DNA of 64,000 nt from the NCBI RefSeq assembly GCF_000238295.3, contig NZ_AHCD03000027.1, forward strand, positions 62,001 to 126,000, given 5' to 3'. The notes below the pieces were generated by a model. The model was given only the letters and a program-made list of their open reading frames with translations. It did not search any database and had not been told where the DNA came from. Source of the DNA: Pseudoalteromonas rubra. GTDB lineage: Bacteria > Pseudomonadota > Gammaproteobacteria > Enterobacterales > Alteromonadaceae. The position numbers and the translations under genes are program-made. Positions 52,421-60,009 of this stretch are shown here, piece after piece (positions within the stretch are counted from its first letter, which is position 1; each line of letters opens with the position of its first letter).

Positions 52421-53494
52421 ATGAAAAATCGTGCAATTGCAGAGGTCTTATCGCAGCAATTTGGCCTGCAGGGAGAGTCTGTTTCTCTACGTCCGATCGG
52501 TAATGGACATATTAATACAACGATGTTGCTGAAAAACAAGCAGCGTGCTTTGGTTGTGCAAAAACTCAATACCTGTGTTTTTCCAGAGCCTGAGCAACTC
52601 GTCACCAACGCCAGAAAAATTGAGCAGCACTTAGCACGTAAAGCCAAAGACGGTGGCTATGAGTTAGCGATTATTCGCCATGTGCCGACCATTCACGGTG
52701 AGTACCTTGTTCACTTTGAAGATGAAGTCTGGCGTGCACTGGAGTTTATTGGTGGCAGTTACAGCGAAGATGTGGTTGACAGTGAAGTGAAGGCGAAAGT
52801 CGCGGCGAATGCATTTGGTCAATTTGCTGCGGCCCTGGATGATTTTGATGCGACTCAGCTGCACCATGTGATCCCGAATTTCCACAACCTAGCGATGCGC
52901 ATAGAAAAGTTTGAAGAAACACTCCGCCAGGACCCTCAGGGTCGTGCAGCCTTGTGTGAGGAGGAGATTGCATTTTGCCGAGCGCAATTTTCGCTTGCTC
53001 AGGAAGTACTTGACGTTGAGGCGCAATTACCGCTACGCGCCTGCCACAATGATACCAAGATCAACAATATGTTGTTCTGCTCGGAGTCAAATGATGCACG
53101 CGCTGTGATAGACCTGGATACCTGTATGCCTGGTTATTGGTTGTATGACTTTGGCGACATGGTGAGAACGTTCTGCTCTCCTGAAGCGGAAGATTCTACT
53201 AACCTGGCAAATGTGCGTGTGCGTGAAGAAATTTTCGCGGCACTGGTGAAAGGATATAAAGACCCGTTGTCGGCCAGTCTGACAGAGACTGAAAAGCACA
53301 GCTTTATTCTTGGCGCGAAAGTGATGCCATTTATGATTGGTTTGCGTTTTTTGACCGATTATCTCGATGGTGACAATTACTTCGCCACTAAGCATTCAGA
53401 GCATAATTTACAGCGTGCGCAAAACCAATTTGCCCTTTATCAGGATATAGTCGCAAAAGAAGCTCAACTGAACGCCATTATTGCCGAATTATAA
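52421..53494 (+). CDS. NahK-like N-acetylhexosamine 1-kinase (APH fold)
   Basis: A 357-residue kinase, close to the 359 of Bifidobacterium NahK. Start ATG 52421 with GAGG 7 bases upstream; earlier in-frame ATGs (52340, 52358) overlap the previous gene. The nucleotide-binding segment RPIGNGHINTTMLL and QKLNTCVFPEPEQLV, the catalytic block RACHNDTKINNMLF and the metal block AVIDLDTCMPGYWLYDFGDM all resemble NahK more than aminoglycoside kinases. NahK phosphorylates GlcNAc or GalNAc at C1. It lies between a sugar nucleotidyltransferase and a GH109 glycosidase, which supports a HexNAc salvage role. Followed by a strong terminator. Confidence 0.8.
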   Translation: MKNRAIAEVLSQQFGLQGESVSLRPIGNGHINTTMLLKNKQRALVVQKLNTCVFPEPEQLVTNARKIEQHLARKAKDGGYELAIIRHVPTIHGEYLVHFEDEVWRALEFIGGSYSEDVVDSEVKAKVAANAFGQFAAALDDFDATQLHHVIPNFHNLAMRIEKFEETLRQDPQGRAALCEEEIAFCRAQFSLAQEVLDVEAQLPLRACHNDTKINNMLFCSESNDARAVIDLDTCMPGYWLYDFGDMVRTFCSPEAEDSTNLANVRVREEIFAALVKGYKDPLSASLTETEKHSFILGAKVMPFMIGLRFLTDYLDGDNYFATKHSEHNLQRAQNQFALYQDIVAKEAQLNAIIAEL

Positions 53495-53511
53495 TCGTTT
53501 TAGATTCACAC

Positions 53512-53539
53512 AAAAAAAGCGCCTTAAGGCGCTTTTTTT
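53512..53539 (+). terminator. Terminator after the NahK-like gene
   Basis: A perfect palindrome: seven A, GCGCCTT, AAGGCGC, seven T. It can act on both strands. Confidence 0.85.
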
Positions 53540-53648
53540 GTACCAGACACACACTTGTACCGATTAAATCTCTGTTTGTCGCAACGCTTTTGCAACCCCG
53601 GATACAATCCGTTAGCGTGCACAAGAAGTATCTTCGAGGACAATAATA

Positions 53649-55025
53649 ATGACAAATTTAAATCGCCGGGATTTTCTTAAGGCGGCAGGTGTCGCAGCGG
53701 CTGCCGGAGTTGTTTCAGGTTGCGCGCAAAGTAAAGTAGACCCGACTCAGGCCACGCCCGAACGCCAGGGGAAATCAGTCATTGGACTGATTGCACCAAA
53801 AATGGACCTTGTTCGTGTTGGTTTTATCGGTGTGGGTCAACGTGGCTATGGCCATGTAAAGCGCATGAGTCATATTGAAGGTGCCGAAATCGTTGCCTTA
53901 TGTGATACGCACGAAGAAGTCCTGCAGCGCTCAGCGAGTTATCTGGCAGAGCGAGGGGGGAAGGCCCCGGCTTTATATCAGGGGTCCGAGTTTGCGTATC
54001 GGGAAATGCTTGCCCGGGATGATATTGACATCGTTATCATTTCGACACCGTGGCGTTGGCATGCGCCGATGGCAGTCGACACCATGGAAAGTGGTAAACA
54101 TGCCTTTGTTGAAGTGCCACTGGCCCTGACGGTGGAAGAAATGTGGCAGCTGGTTGATACCGCAGAGCGGACCCAGAAAAATTGCATGATGATGGAAAAC
54201 GTCAACTATGGTCGCGATGAGTTGATGGTACTGAATATGGTGCGACAGGGGGTGTTTGGGGAACTATTGCACGGTGAAGCCGCCTATATTCATGAGTTGC
54301 GCTGGCAAATGAAAGAGCTGGAACATAAAACCGGCTCCTGGCGCACAGAGTGGCATACTAAACGTAATGGCAACCTCTATCCCACTCATGGTTTAGGGCC
54401 GGTTTCTCAGTATATGAACATTAACCGGGGTGATCGGTTCGATTTTCTGACTTCCATGAGTTCTCCTGCACTAGGCCGGGCTGCCTATGCTCAGCGTGAA
54501 TTTGCACCGGATCATCAGCGTAATCAATGGCGATATGTTGCTGGCGATATGAATACAACTTTGGTTAAAACTGTCAAAGGGCGTTCTATTATGATCCAGC
54601 ACGATACCACAACGCCGCGCCCGTACTCCCGGCACAATCTGATCCAGGGGACCAATGGTGTATTTGCCGGCTTCCCGAATCGTATTGCGCTGGAGCATGG
54701 TGGCACCGGATCGTTTCATGACTGGGACGAGGATATGAGCACCTGGTACGCTAAGTATGATCATCCTCTGTGGCTGAAAATGGGCGCAGAAGCCGAACGC
54801 AATGGCGGCCATGGTGGCATGGACTTTTTGATGTTCTGGCGGATGATTTACTGTCTGAGAAATGGCGAACCTCTGGATCAGGATGTCTATGATGGTGCGG
54901 CCTGGTCGGTGATTTCGCCTTTGTCGGCATTGTCGGTGGCAAACCGCAGTGAGTCAGTTACCATTCCTGACTTTACCCGCGGAGCCTGGCAAAATGCTCA
55001 GCCATTGGGCATAGTTGGCGCCTAG
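53649..55025 (+). CDS. GH109 alpha-N-acetylgalactosaminidase-like protein (Gfo/Idh/MocA fold), Tat-exported
   Basis: A 458-residue NAD-binding protein of the GH109 family, in which NAD+ is a bound cofactor for a redox-assisted glycosidase cleaving alpha-GalNAc. The twin-arginine signal is NRRDFLKAAGVAAAAG, followed by VVSGCAQS, a lipobox-like site, so it may be a Tat-exported lipoprotein. The Rossmann motif is RVGFIGVGQRGYGHVKRM; GH109 blocks are LNMVRQGVFGELLHGEAAYI, KRNGNLYPTHGLGPVSQYMN, KYDHPLWLKMG and GGHGGMDFLMFWRMIYCL. These match the Elizabethkingia NagA pattern I know. It follows the NahK-like gene but has a terminator in between. Confidence 0.87.
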   Translation: MTNLNRRDFLKAAGVAAAAGVVSGCAQSKVDPTQATPERQGKSVIGLIAPKMDLVRVGFIGVGQRGYGHVKRMSHIEGAEIVALCDTHEEVLQRSASYLAERGGKAPALYQGSEFAYREMLARDDIDIVIISTPWRWHAPMAVDTMESGKHAFVEVPLALTVEEMWQLVDTAERTQKNCMMMENVNYGRDELMVLNMVRQGVFGELLHGEAAYIHELRWQMKELEHKTGSWRTEWHTKRNGNLYPTHGLGPVSQYMNINRGDRFDFLTSMSSPALGRAAYAQREFAPDHQRNQWRYVAGDMNTTLVKTVKGRSIMIQHDTTTPRPYSRHNLIQGTNGVFAGFPNRIALEHGGTGSFHDWDEDMSTWYAKYDHPLWLKMGAEAERNGGHGGMDFLMFWRMIYCLRNGEPLDQDVYDGAAWSVISPLSALSVANRSESVTIPDFTRGAWQNAQPLGIVGA

Positions 55026-55058
55026 TTGTGTGCCGGCACAGATCATCCTATCCGGGTA

Positions 55059-55067
55059 TGATATAAT
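55059..55067 (+). promoter_or_regulatory. Extended -10 promoter of the lipoprotein-PnuC operon
   Basis: TGATATAAT, a consensus extended -10, 57 bases before the TTG start. No -35 match. A GC-rich hairpin (GGCCCT/AGGGCC, 55072-55090) follows in the leader. Confidence 0.5.
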
Positions 55068-55123
55068 GTTGGGGCCCTTATCCGAGGGCCATTTCAGATT
55101 AATACTCATATCCGGAGGCAGAT

Positions 55124-55660
55124 TTGCGCGGCACATTCACCACACAGCTCACCCTCTGTCTTGTATTGCTCGTAACCATAGTCGTTACTGGCTGTAGCAT
55201 GACAGATAATACCCGAGCGTCAGCGCGCGAATCGAGTGCGCTCAGACAAGTACTCAATGATTATATTGCGACCTATCAGGCGCGTCAGGATTTTGCCTTA
55301 TTTTTGTCATTTTATGCCGATGATGTTCAGCTGGAAGATATGATTTATGGCTTTGCCGTCAAGGATAAACAGGCATTGGCTGAGTTTTTTAATTGGTCTG
55401 CCGGGAACGTTGAAATTCAGGATGGTGAGCTGACGTATACACTCAGCGAGGTGATCTTAGACGAACAGCAACGTCGTGCCGTTATTCGTGGCACCTTTGC
55501 CCGCTTTGAGTATGAAGGTCGGGAAATGGGTCCCTGGCGTTTTACGACCGTATTACACTTTAACCCGGACAACAAGATCATCTATCAACAGGATTGGATC
55601 AATTACAGGCCTCGCTCGGTAACGGACGGTGGCAGCAATTTAAATTATTCCGAAAACTAA
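55124..55660 (+). CDS. SnoaL/NTF2-like lipoprotein
   Basis: A 178-residue protein from TTG 55124, supported by GGAGG 5 bases upstream. The signal peptide ends at the lipobox TIVVTGCSM (Cys at about residue 24). The mature domain has a SnoaL/NTF2-like cone fold: LRQVLNDYIATYQARQDFAL, then LFLSFYADDVQLEDMIYG, and WRFTTVLHFNPDNKIIYQQD. Such domains bind or isomerise small molecules. It opens a set of four closely spaced genes with a PnuC-family transporter, so it may catch that transporter's ligand; this is inference. Confidence 0.78.
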   Translation: MRGTFTTQLTLCLVLLVTIVVTGCSMTDNTRASARESSALRQVLNDYIATYQARQDFALFLSFYADDVQLEDMIYGFAVKDKQALAEFFNWSAGNVEIQDGELTYTLSEVILDEQQRRAVIRGTFARFEYEGREMGPWRFTTVLHFNPDNKIIYQQDWINYRPRSVTDGGSNLNYSEN

Positions 55661-55690
55661 TTCCTTTATAACTCTGACGAGGACACTGTG

Positions 55691-55945
55691 ATGCAACTCT
55701 CTGTCGAGATCAGCAAATATCCATTACATGCTGACTATATTCCTTTCATCAAAGACTTTATCGAGCGCCTGAATCAGCACCCGGAGCTAAAAGTACTGAC
55801 CAATACTATGTCGACTCAGGTGTTTGGTGACTATGATGTGCTGATGGACACCTTATCCGCAGAAATGAAGCGTTCGTTTGAGCAATATGGCAAAATTGTG
55901 TTTGTTTGCAAATTCATCAGTGGCGACCTGTCGCCTCAGTCATGA
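55691..55945 (+). CDS. YkoF/MTH1187-type thiamine-binding superfamily protein
   Basis: An 84-residue soluble protein from ATG 55691 (GTG 55688 would add one residue). VEISKYPLHADYIPFIKDFI, then VLTNTMSTQVFGDYD and KIVFVCKFISGDL give the ferredoxin-like fold of the thiamine-BP superfamily, in which YkoF binds thiamine or its hydroxymethylpyrimidine moiety. The stop overlaps the start of the PnuC-family gene. Together the genes suggest thiamine or related vitamin salvage. Confidence 0.68.
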   Translation: MQLSVEISKYPLHADYIPFIKDFIERLNQHPELKVLTNTMSTQVFGDYDVLMDTLSAEMKRSFEQYGKIVFVCKFISGDLSPQS

Positions 55946-56565
55946 TGCAGTGGCTAGCTGAAACCCTGGCTGGATTTACCGCCATGTCGGTGTGGGAGTA
56001 TCTGGCCGTGGTCTTATCCGCTGCCTACCTGCTGCTGGCAATAAGGGAAAACTCGTGGTGCTGGCCTGCGGCGTTTGTCAGTACCTTTATCTATACCGTG
56101 ATGTACTGGAATGGTGCATTACTGATGGAGTCATTGCTGAACTTTTACTACATGTTCATGGCGGTTGTAGGCTGGTGGATGTGGCGCAGTGGCAGACAGG
56201 ATAAGTCCCTGGAAATCGTTTCCTGGTCCTTGTATCGACATAGCGCCATTATTTTGGGCACCTTGCTTGTGGCACTGGGTATCGGCTACGTCATGGATAA
56301 GTACACACATGCTGAGCTGGCGTATCTGGACAGCCTGACGACCTGCTTTGCGGTGGTAACCACTTACCTGGTTGCCCGCAAAGTGCTGGAAAACTGGCTG
56401 TATTGGGTCGTGATCGATGCGGCGTCCATGTATCTATACTATCTCAAAGGCTATTACCCCACTCTGGTGTTATTTGGTTTTTACACCATTATGGTCTGCT
56501 GGGGGTATGTGCGCTGGTACGAAGTGTATCAGCAAAAAGAGGGTAAACCGCTTGCCGCACTGTGA
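55942..56565 (+). CDS. pnuT: PnuC-family vitamin transporter (PnuT-like)
   Basis: A 207-residue membrane protein with about seven helices. The PnuC family tryptophan motif is seen in YYMFMAVVGWWMWRSG, and RENSWCWPAAFVSTFIYTVM and CFAVVTTYLVARKVLENWLY fit the repeat. PnuC proteins facilitate uptake of a vitamin that is then trapped by a kinase; PnuC itself takes nicotinamide riboside, PnuT thiamine. The neighbouring YkoF-like protein and kinase favour thiamine, but the ligand is inferred. ATG 55942 overlaps the previous stop. No TPP riboswitch is visible upstream of the operon. Confidence 0.78.
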   Translation: MMQWLAETLAGFTAMSVWEYLAVVLSAAYLLLAIRENSWCWPAAFVSTFIYTVMYWNGALLMESLLNFYYMFMAVVGWWMWRSGRQDKSLEIVSWSLYRHSAIILGTLLVALGIGYVMDKYTHAELAYLDSLTTCFAVVTTYLVARKVLENWLYWVVIDAASMYLYYLKGYYPTLVLFGFYTIMVCWGYVRWYEVYQQKEGKPLAAL

Positions 56566-57340
56566 TGCCGAGCTAAGTGCGCTGATCAGGCAGGCTTTTC
56601 CCGATATTACTATCAGTGCACTGCGCCCACTTAACAAAGGGTTAAGTAATAAAAATTACTACCTGGAGCAGGTGCAACAGGGGTTTTTGTTAAAGCATTA
56701 TTCAGACGCAATACCCGTTCATGCACTGCAAGCGCAGGCACTGCTGGCTCAACTTGGCGTAGCACAGCCTCTGGCTGGCTATCATGTTCAGACCCGGCTG
56801 GCGTTGTTTGAATTCTTACCACAGCGAGATGATCCACTGTGCCTGAGCGATAGTTTATTAACGAAGCTGCATACGTTACATGGTTTGGTGCACCCCCAGA
56901 TCGGGCAGCTTGATCTGAGTGTGGCACTGTCTGAGGCCGCTCAGGTGCTCGAAGGGGCATCTGATGTGTTTGCTTTAAGCCAAAGGCTGGCACAGTTTGA
57001 ACCTGATATCTGCTTTTGTCACAATGATTTGGTCAAAGACAATATGCTGGTAACAGCACAGGGACCCGTGTTTATCGACTTTGAATACGCGCAATACAAC
57101 GACCGATATTTTGATTTGGCGGCCTTATGTGTCTCTTTTTCGTTGTCTGTACGTGAAGGCAATCAGATGCTGAAGCGTTATTTCAGCCTGGCAGAGGTGC
57201 CGTTACCTGAGTATGCCGAGGATAAGCTAAATTGTTATGTGGAGGTTTACCTGCTGCTTTGTCTTGCCTGGTATCAGCAGCGCGGGCTGGTCTCGTATCT
57301 TAAACCTTTACAGGTACTATTGCAGGCATGGCGCCGCTAG
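56552..57340 (+). CDS. APH/choline-kinase-fold small-molecule kinase (thiamine kinase-like)
   Basis: A 262-residue kinase. The most likely start is TTG 56552, with GAGGG 8 bases upstream, overlapping the pnuT stop by 14 bases; upstream ATGs in frame lie inside pnuT. SALRPLNKGLSNKNYYLEQV begins the nucleotide-binding lobe, DICFCHNDLVKDNMLV is the catalytic loop (HNDxxxxN) and FIDFEYAQYNDRYFDLAALC the metal site. It is similar to ThiK/choline kinase. Next to PnuT and a YkoF-like protein it probably traps the imported vitamin by phosphorylation. It ends the operon. Confidence 0.75.
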   Translation: MPHCDAELSALIRQAFPDITISALRPLNKGLSNKNYYLEQVQQGFLLKHYSDAIPVHALQAQALLAQLGVAQPLAGYHVQTRLALFEFLPQRDDPLCLSDSLLTKLHTLHGLVHPQIGQLDLSVALSEAAQVLEGASDVFALSQRLAQFEPDICFCHNDLVKDNMLVTAQGPVFIDFEYAQYNDRYFDLAALCVSFSLSVREGNQMLKRYFSLAEVPLPEYAEDKLNCYVEVYLLLCLAWYQQRGLVSYLKPLQVLLQAWRR

Positions 57341-57436
57341 TCGCTTCGAACAGGCCAGTTGGCCCGAACATCAGTCGGGCATTGAGTTAGCCTGATTACG
57401 AAGCAATATAGGGCAGGGGCCTCGCTTCTGTTGCGC

Positions 57437-57619
57437 TTAAATGCCGCCCAGTCGTTTTGCCAGTTCTTTGTATTTTTCTACGTCATCTTTGTCAAAAATG
57501 GGTTCGCCCTGCTCATCCTGTTGTTTGGCAACTAACAGGTTTTCGCGTGCCAGTCGCCTGACGCGCTCCACTTTAACATCTAAAAATTCAGCAACTTGTT
57601 CAGTGGTCATTGGAGTCAT
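57437..57619 (-). CDS. Small helix-turn-helix (excisionase/MerR-like) protein
   Basis: A 60-residue protein: TTEQVAEFLDVKVERVRRLA is a MerR/excisionase-type winged-helix start, followed by RENLLVAKQQDEQGEPIFDK and a C-terminal charged helix. AGAGGA lies 8 bases before ATG 57619. It may be a free-standing DNA-binding protein. It lies 220 bases from a tRNA-Arg gene, but no integrase is present, so I do not call it an excisionase. Confidence 0.7.
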   Translation of the reverse strand: MTPMTTEQVAEFLDVKVERVRRLARENLLVAKQQDEQGEPIFDKDDVEKYKELAKRLGGI

Positions 57620-57840
57620 AATACGGTCCTCTCAGGATGATGTCGTGTTAATACAGGAGACCAATTTTCCGTGTATTAACAGGTCGTCATTATTGTTATT
57701 GTTCTAAGCATAGTTAAATATCGTGAATTTCGCTCTGTGTGAAGTCTTTTTTCGAGTTTTAGACCATAAATTAAGCATATAGACAACAATGACTAGTATT
57801 TGTGGCTGGATATGATTATTATTGGCACCACTAAGATGCT

Positions 57841-57915
57841 GCTCTCGTGGTGAAATGGATATCACGTGGCCCTCCGGAGGCCAAGTTCTAGGTTCGATCC
57901 CTAGCGAGAGCGCCA
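57841..57915 (+). tRNA. tRNA-Arg (anticodon CCG)
   Basis: 75 bases from GCTCTCGTGG to CGAGAGCGCCA with CCA encoded. Acceptor GCTCTCG/CGAGAGC is perfect; the anticodon stem TGGCC/GGCCA holds loop CTCCGGA, so the anticodon is CCG; T-arm GTTCGATC. The frame across it on the opposite strand is a shadow. Confidence 0.95.
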
Positions 57916-57949
57916 TTTTACGTCACACAGATACGTCTAAACCCCACAC

Positions 57950-58909
57950 TTATATCCATTTTCGGCGTTTAAATAAAACGGCTACAGCAACAGTTAATAT
58001 TACCAACGCCAGTATGAAAATCGTAAAAGCCCAGGGATTCTCTGTGCCTGGAATGCCGCCAATATTGACTCCCAACAGACCAGTTAAAAAGCCCAACGGC
58101 AGAAACAGGGCTGCGACCACGGACATAATGTACATGCGCTGATTCAGCTGCTCATTAAGTTGGTTGGTGATGCTTTGCTGAAGGACTTGTGCCCGCTCAA
58201 TGCTGGCTTCTAGCTCTTCAATATAGCGGCTGAGGGTATTATTTGCCTCGCCAAGCAAGCGGCGCTGATCGAGACTCAGAAAGTTCACCTTTGTATCAAT
58301 CAAATCATAGATAGCCTGACGTTGCGGTTTGATATAGCGCTTTAAGGCAATGACCTGACGCCGCAGCAAGGTGATCTGATGGTAGTCGGGCTGGCATTCC
58401 TCTTTATCCAACTGCTCTTCAAATTCATCCAGTTGTTCTTCGACCTGCCACAATGTGTCCTGCATATGGTGTGTCAGGCGATCTATCAGCGCACAGATAA
58501 GGTCGCTGATAGACTGAGCCCCCTGACCGTCCAGTAATGCGCTGTGTAGTTCTTCGATAGATATCAACACGCGCTTGCGACAGGTGATCAGTACGTTTTT
58601 ATTAATAAAACAGCGCACTGAGACCATATCTTCCGGGTTTTGTCTGGGGTTGAGGTTGACGCCGCGTAAAAATAACAGCAATCCGTGACTTGCACGGGTC
58701 ACACGAGGCCGGGTTTCCTCTGCAAGTAATGCCTGCCACTCCCACTCTTGCAGAAAATCCAGCTGGCTCAAGAAGTGGTGAACCGCGTCATTGGTGTAAT
58801 CAAAGTGCAGCCAAAGAGGCACTTCGTCTTTGAGCGCCTGCGTTAAGTCTGATACCGGGGTTGCGCCACCCTGGCCGTCCAGCATGAGCGCATGCAGTAA
58901 GCCTTCCAT
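57950..58909 (-). CDS. zntB: CorA-type zinc transporter ZntB
   Basis: A 319-residue membrane protein of the CorA superfamily. The large N-terminal cytoplasmic domain (about 1-255), with a long helix EAEECQPDYHQI-like region and EELEASIERAQVLQQSITNQ, is followed by two C-terminal transmembrane helices; the pore signature reads LLGVNIGGIPG (GVN in place of the CorA GMN), as expected for ZntB. C terminus basic (FKRRKWI). ATG 58909 starts MEGLLHALMLDGQGG with AGG about 8 bases upstream; a TTG at 58951 would add 14 residues. Confidence 0.8.
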   Translation of the reverse strand: MEGLLHALMLDGQGGATPVSDLTQALKDEVPLWLHFDYTNDAVHHFLSQLDFLQEWEWQALLAEETRPRVTRASHGLLLFLRGVNLNPRQNPEDMVSVRCFINKNVLITCRKRVLISIEELHSALLDGQGAQSISDLICALIDRLTHHMQDTLWQVEEQLDEFEEQLDKEECQPDYHQITLLRRQVIALKRYIKPQRQAIYDLIDTKVNFLSLDQRRLLGEANNTLSRYIEELEASIERAQVLQQSITNQLNEQLNQRMYIMSVVAALFLPLGFLTGLLGVNIGGIPGTENPWAFTIFILALVILTVAVAVLFKRRKWI

Positions 58910-58974
58910 TTTATTACCTGTATTCACATAGATATGTTTATCTTTGGCCAACTTACTCGCTTAGGCAAATCAAA

Positions 58975-59715
58975 TTACAGGATTGTGCGAAGTACCTGAT
59001 TGACCTGACCGATCACTTCATCACTGCATTGATTGATGAAGAAGTGGCCACCATTAAAGTAATGAATGTCAATTTTGTGTTCACTCAAATCCTGCCAGCC
59101 GTGCAGCTGCTCGGCATTGATTTCGATGTCATCATAGCCATGAAACACGGTGATAGGGCAGGGCAGGCTGAGAGGCTGAGCCTGATAGCACTCGGCAATC
59201 TGAAAATCGGCTCTTAGTAAGGGCAGTAGTAACTCCATCAGCTCCTTGTGCTCCAGCAACTCTTTGGGTGTGCCGTTAAGTTTATAAAGTTCTTCGACAA
59301 AGGCATCATGAGGTAAGTCGTAAATGCGTTTTTTGTCCGAGCTGGTGTGTGGGGCGCGGCTGCCTGATGCGATAAGGTGGCGTGGTAACGGCGCATTCTG
59401 TTCGACTAGGTGTTTTGTGACTTCAAAAATCACCCGGCTGCCCAAACTGTGCCCCATGAGCACATAGGGCTTTTCAGTCAGAAATGCCTGGTGAGCCAAT
59501 AGTTCATCGACTTTATGTTGCATGGTCACATGTGCAGGTTCCCCCATGCGTGCACCACGACCCGGAAATTGCAGTAGCACCAGCTCTACGTCGGGGTGCA
59601 ACTCACTGTTCCAGGGCATGTACATAGCCGGAGAGCCGCCGGCATAAGGAAAACAAAACAGTCTGAGTTTGGCATTGGGGTTTGGTTTCGGTATTACAAA
59701 AAGCTTGTTGTTCAT
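58975..59715 (-). CDS. Type II thioesterase (GrsT-like)
   Basis: A 246-residue alpha/beta-hydrolase of the kind that edits or unblocks the carrier domains of NRPS and PKS assembly lines. Signatures: LRLFCFPYAGGSPAMYMPW, LLQFPGRGARMGEP, the nucleophile elbow VLMGHSLGSRVIFE with Ser90, the acid region VFHGYDDIEINA and the catalytic His in YFNGGHFFINQ. No NRPS/PKS or phosphopantetheinyl transferase gene is in the window, so its partner megasynthase must lie elsewhere. Same strand as zntB, 65 bases upstream of it. Confidence 0.88.
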   Translation of the reverse strand: MNNKLFVIPKPNPNAKLRLFCFPYAGGSPAMYMPWNSELHPDVELVLLQFPGRGARMGEPAHVTMQHKVDELLAHQAFLTEKPYVLMGHSLGSRVIFEVTKHLVEQNAPLPRHLIASGSRAPHTSSDKKRIYDLPHDAFVEELYKLNGTPKELLEHKELMELLLPLLRADFQIAECYQAQPLSLPCPITVFHGYDDIEINAEQLHGWQDLSEHKIDIHYFNGGHFFINQCSDEVIGQVNQVLRTIL

Positions 59716-60009
59716 GTTGTTATATCTTTTATCTGAAATTGGGAACTATCCTACCAGACGAGCTCCAAGCAAGTCATTTTATTCAATAAATATTCATATC
59801 CCTTTTTTGGCTTTGACTGTTGCATGGGAGAATTAACCCGATATTGAACGAAATCATGATGTAACTGACCTTCACTGATTGTTAAAAGCGCCAAGATCGG
59901 CGAAAATAGTGCATGATTAAAAATGAACCCGCCGGATGACCCTGCAAAGTGTCATGCGCACACTTTGCGTAGCATGTGTGGATCCGCGTATAACCTAAAG
60001 AATTGACTA

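Noticed and set aside
55021..55123. Possible TPP riboswitch before the PnuT operon
   Set aside because: I could not find the conserved CTGAGA and ACCTGAT segments of the THI element.
57704..57916. 70-residue minus-strand frame
   Set aside because: It reads through the complement of the tRNA-Arg gene.
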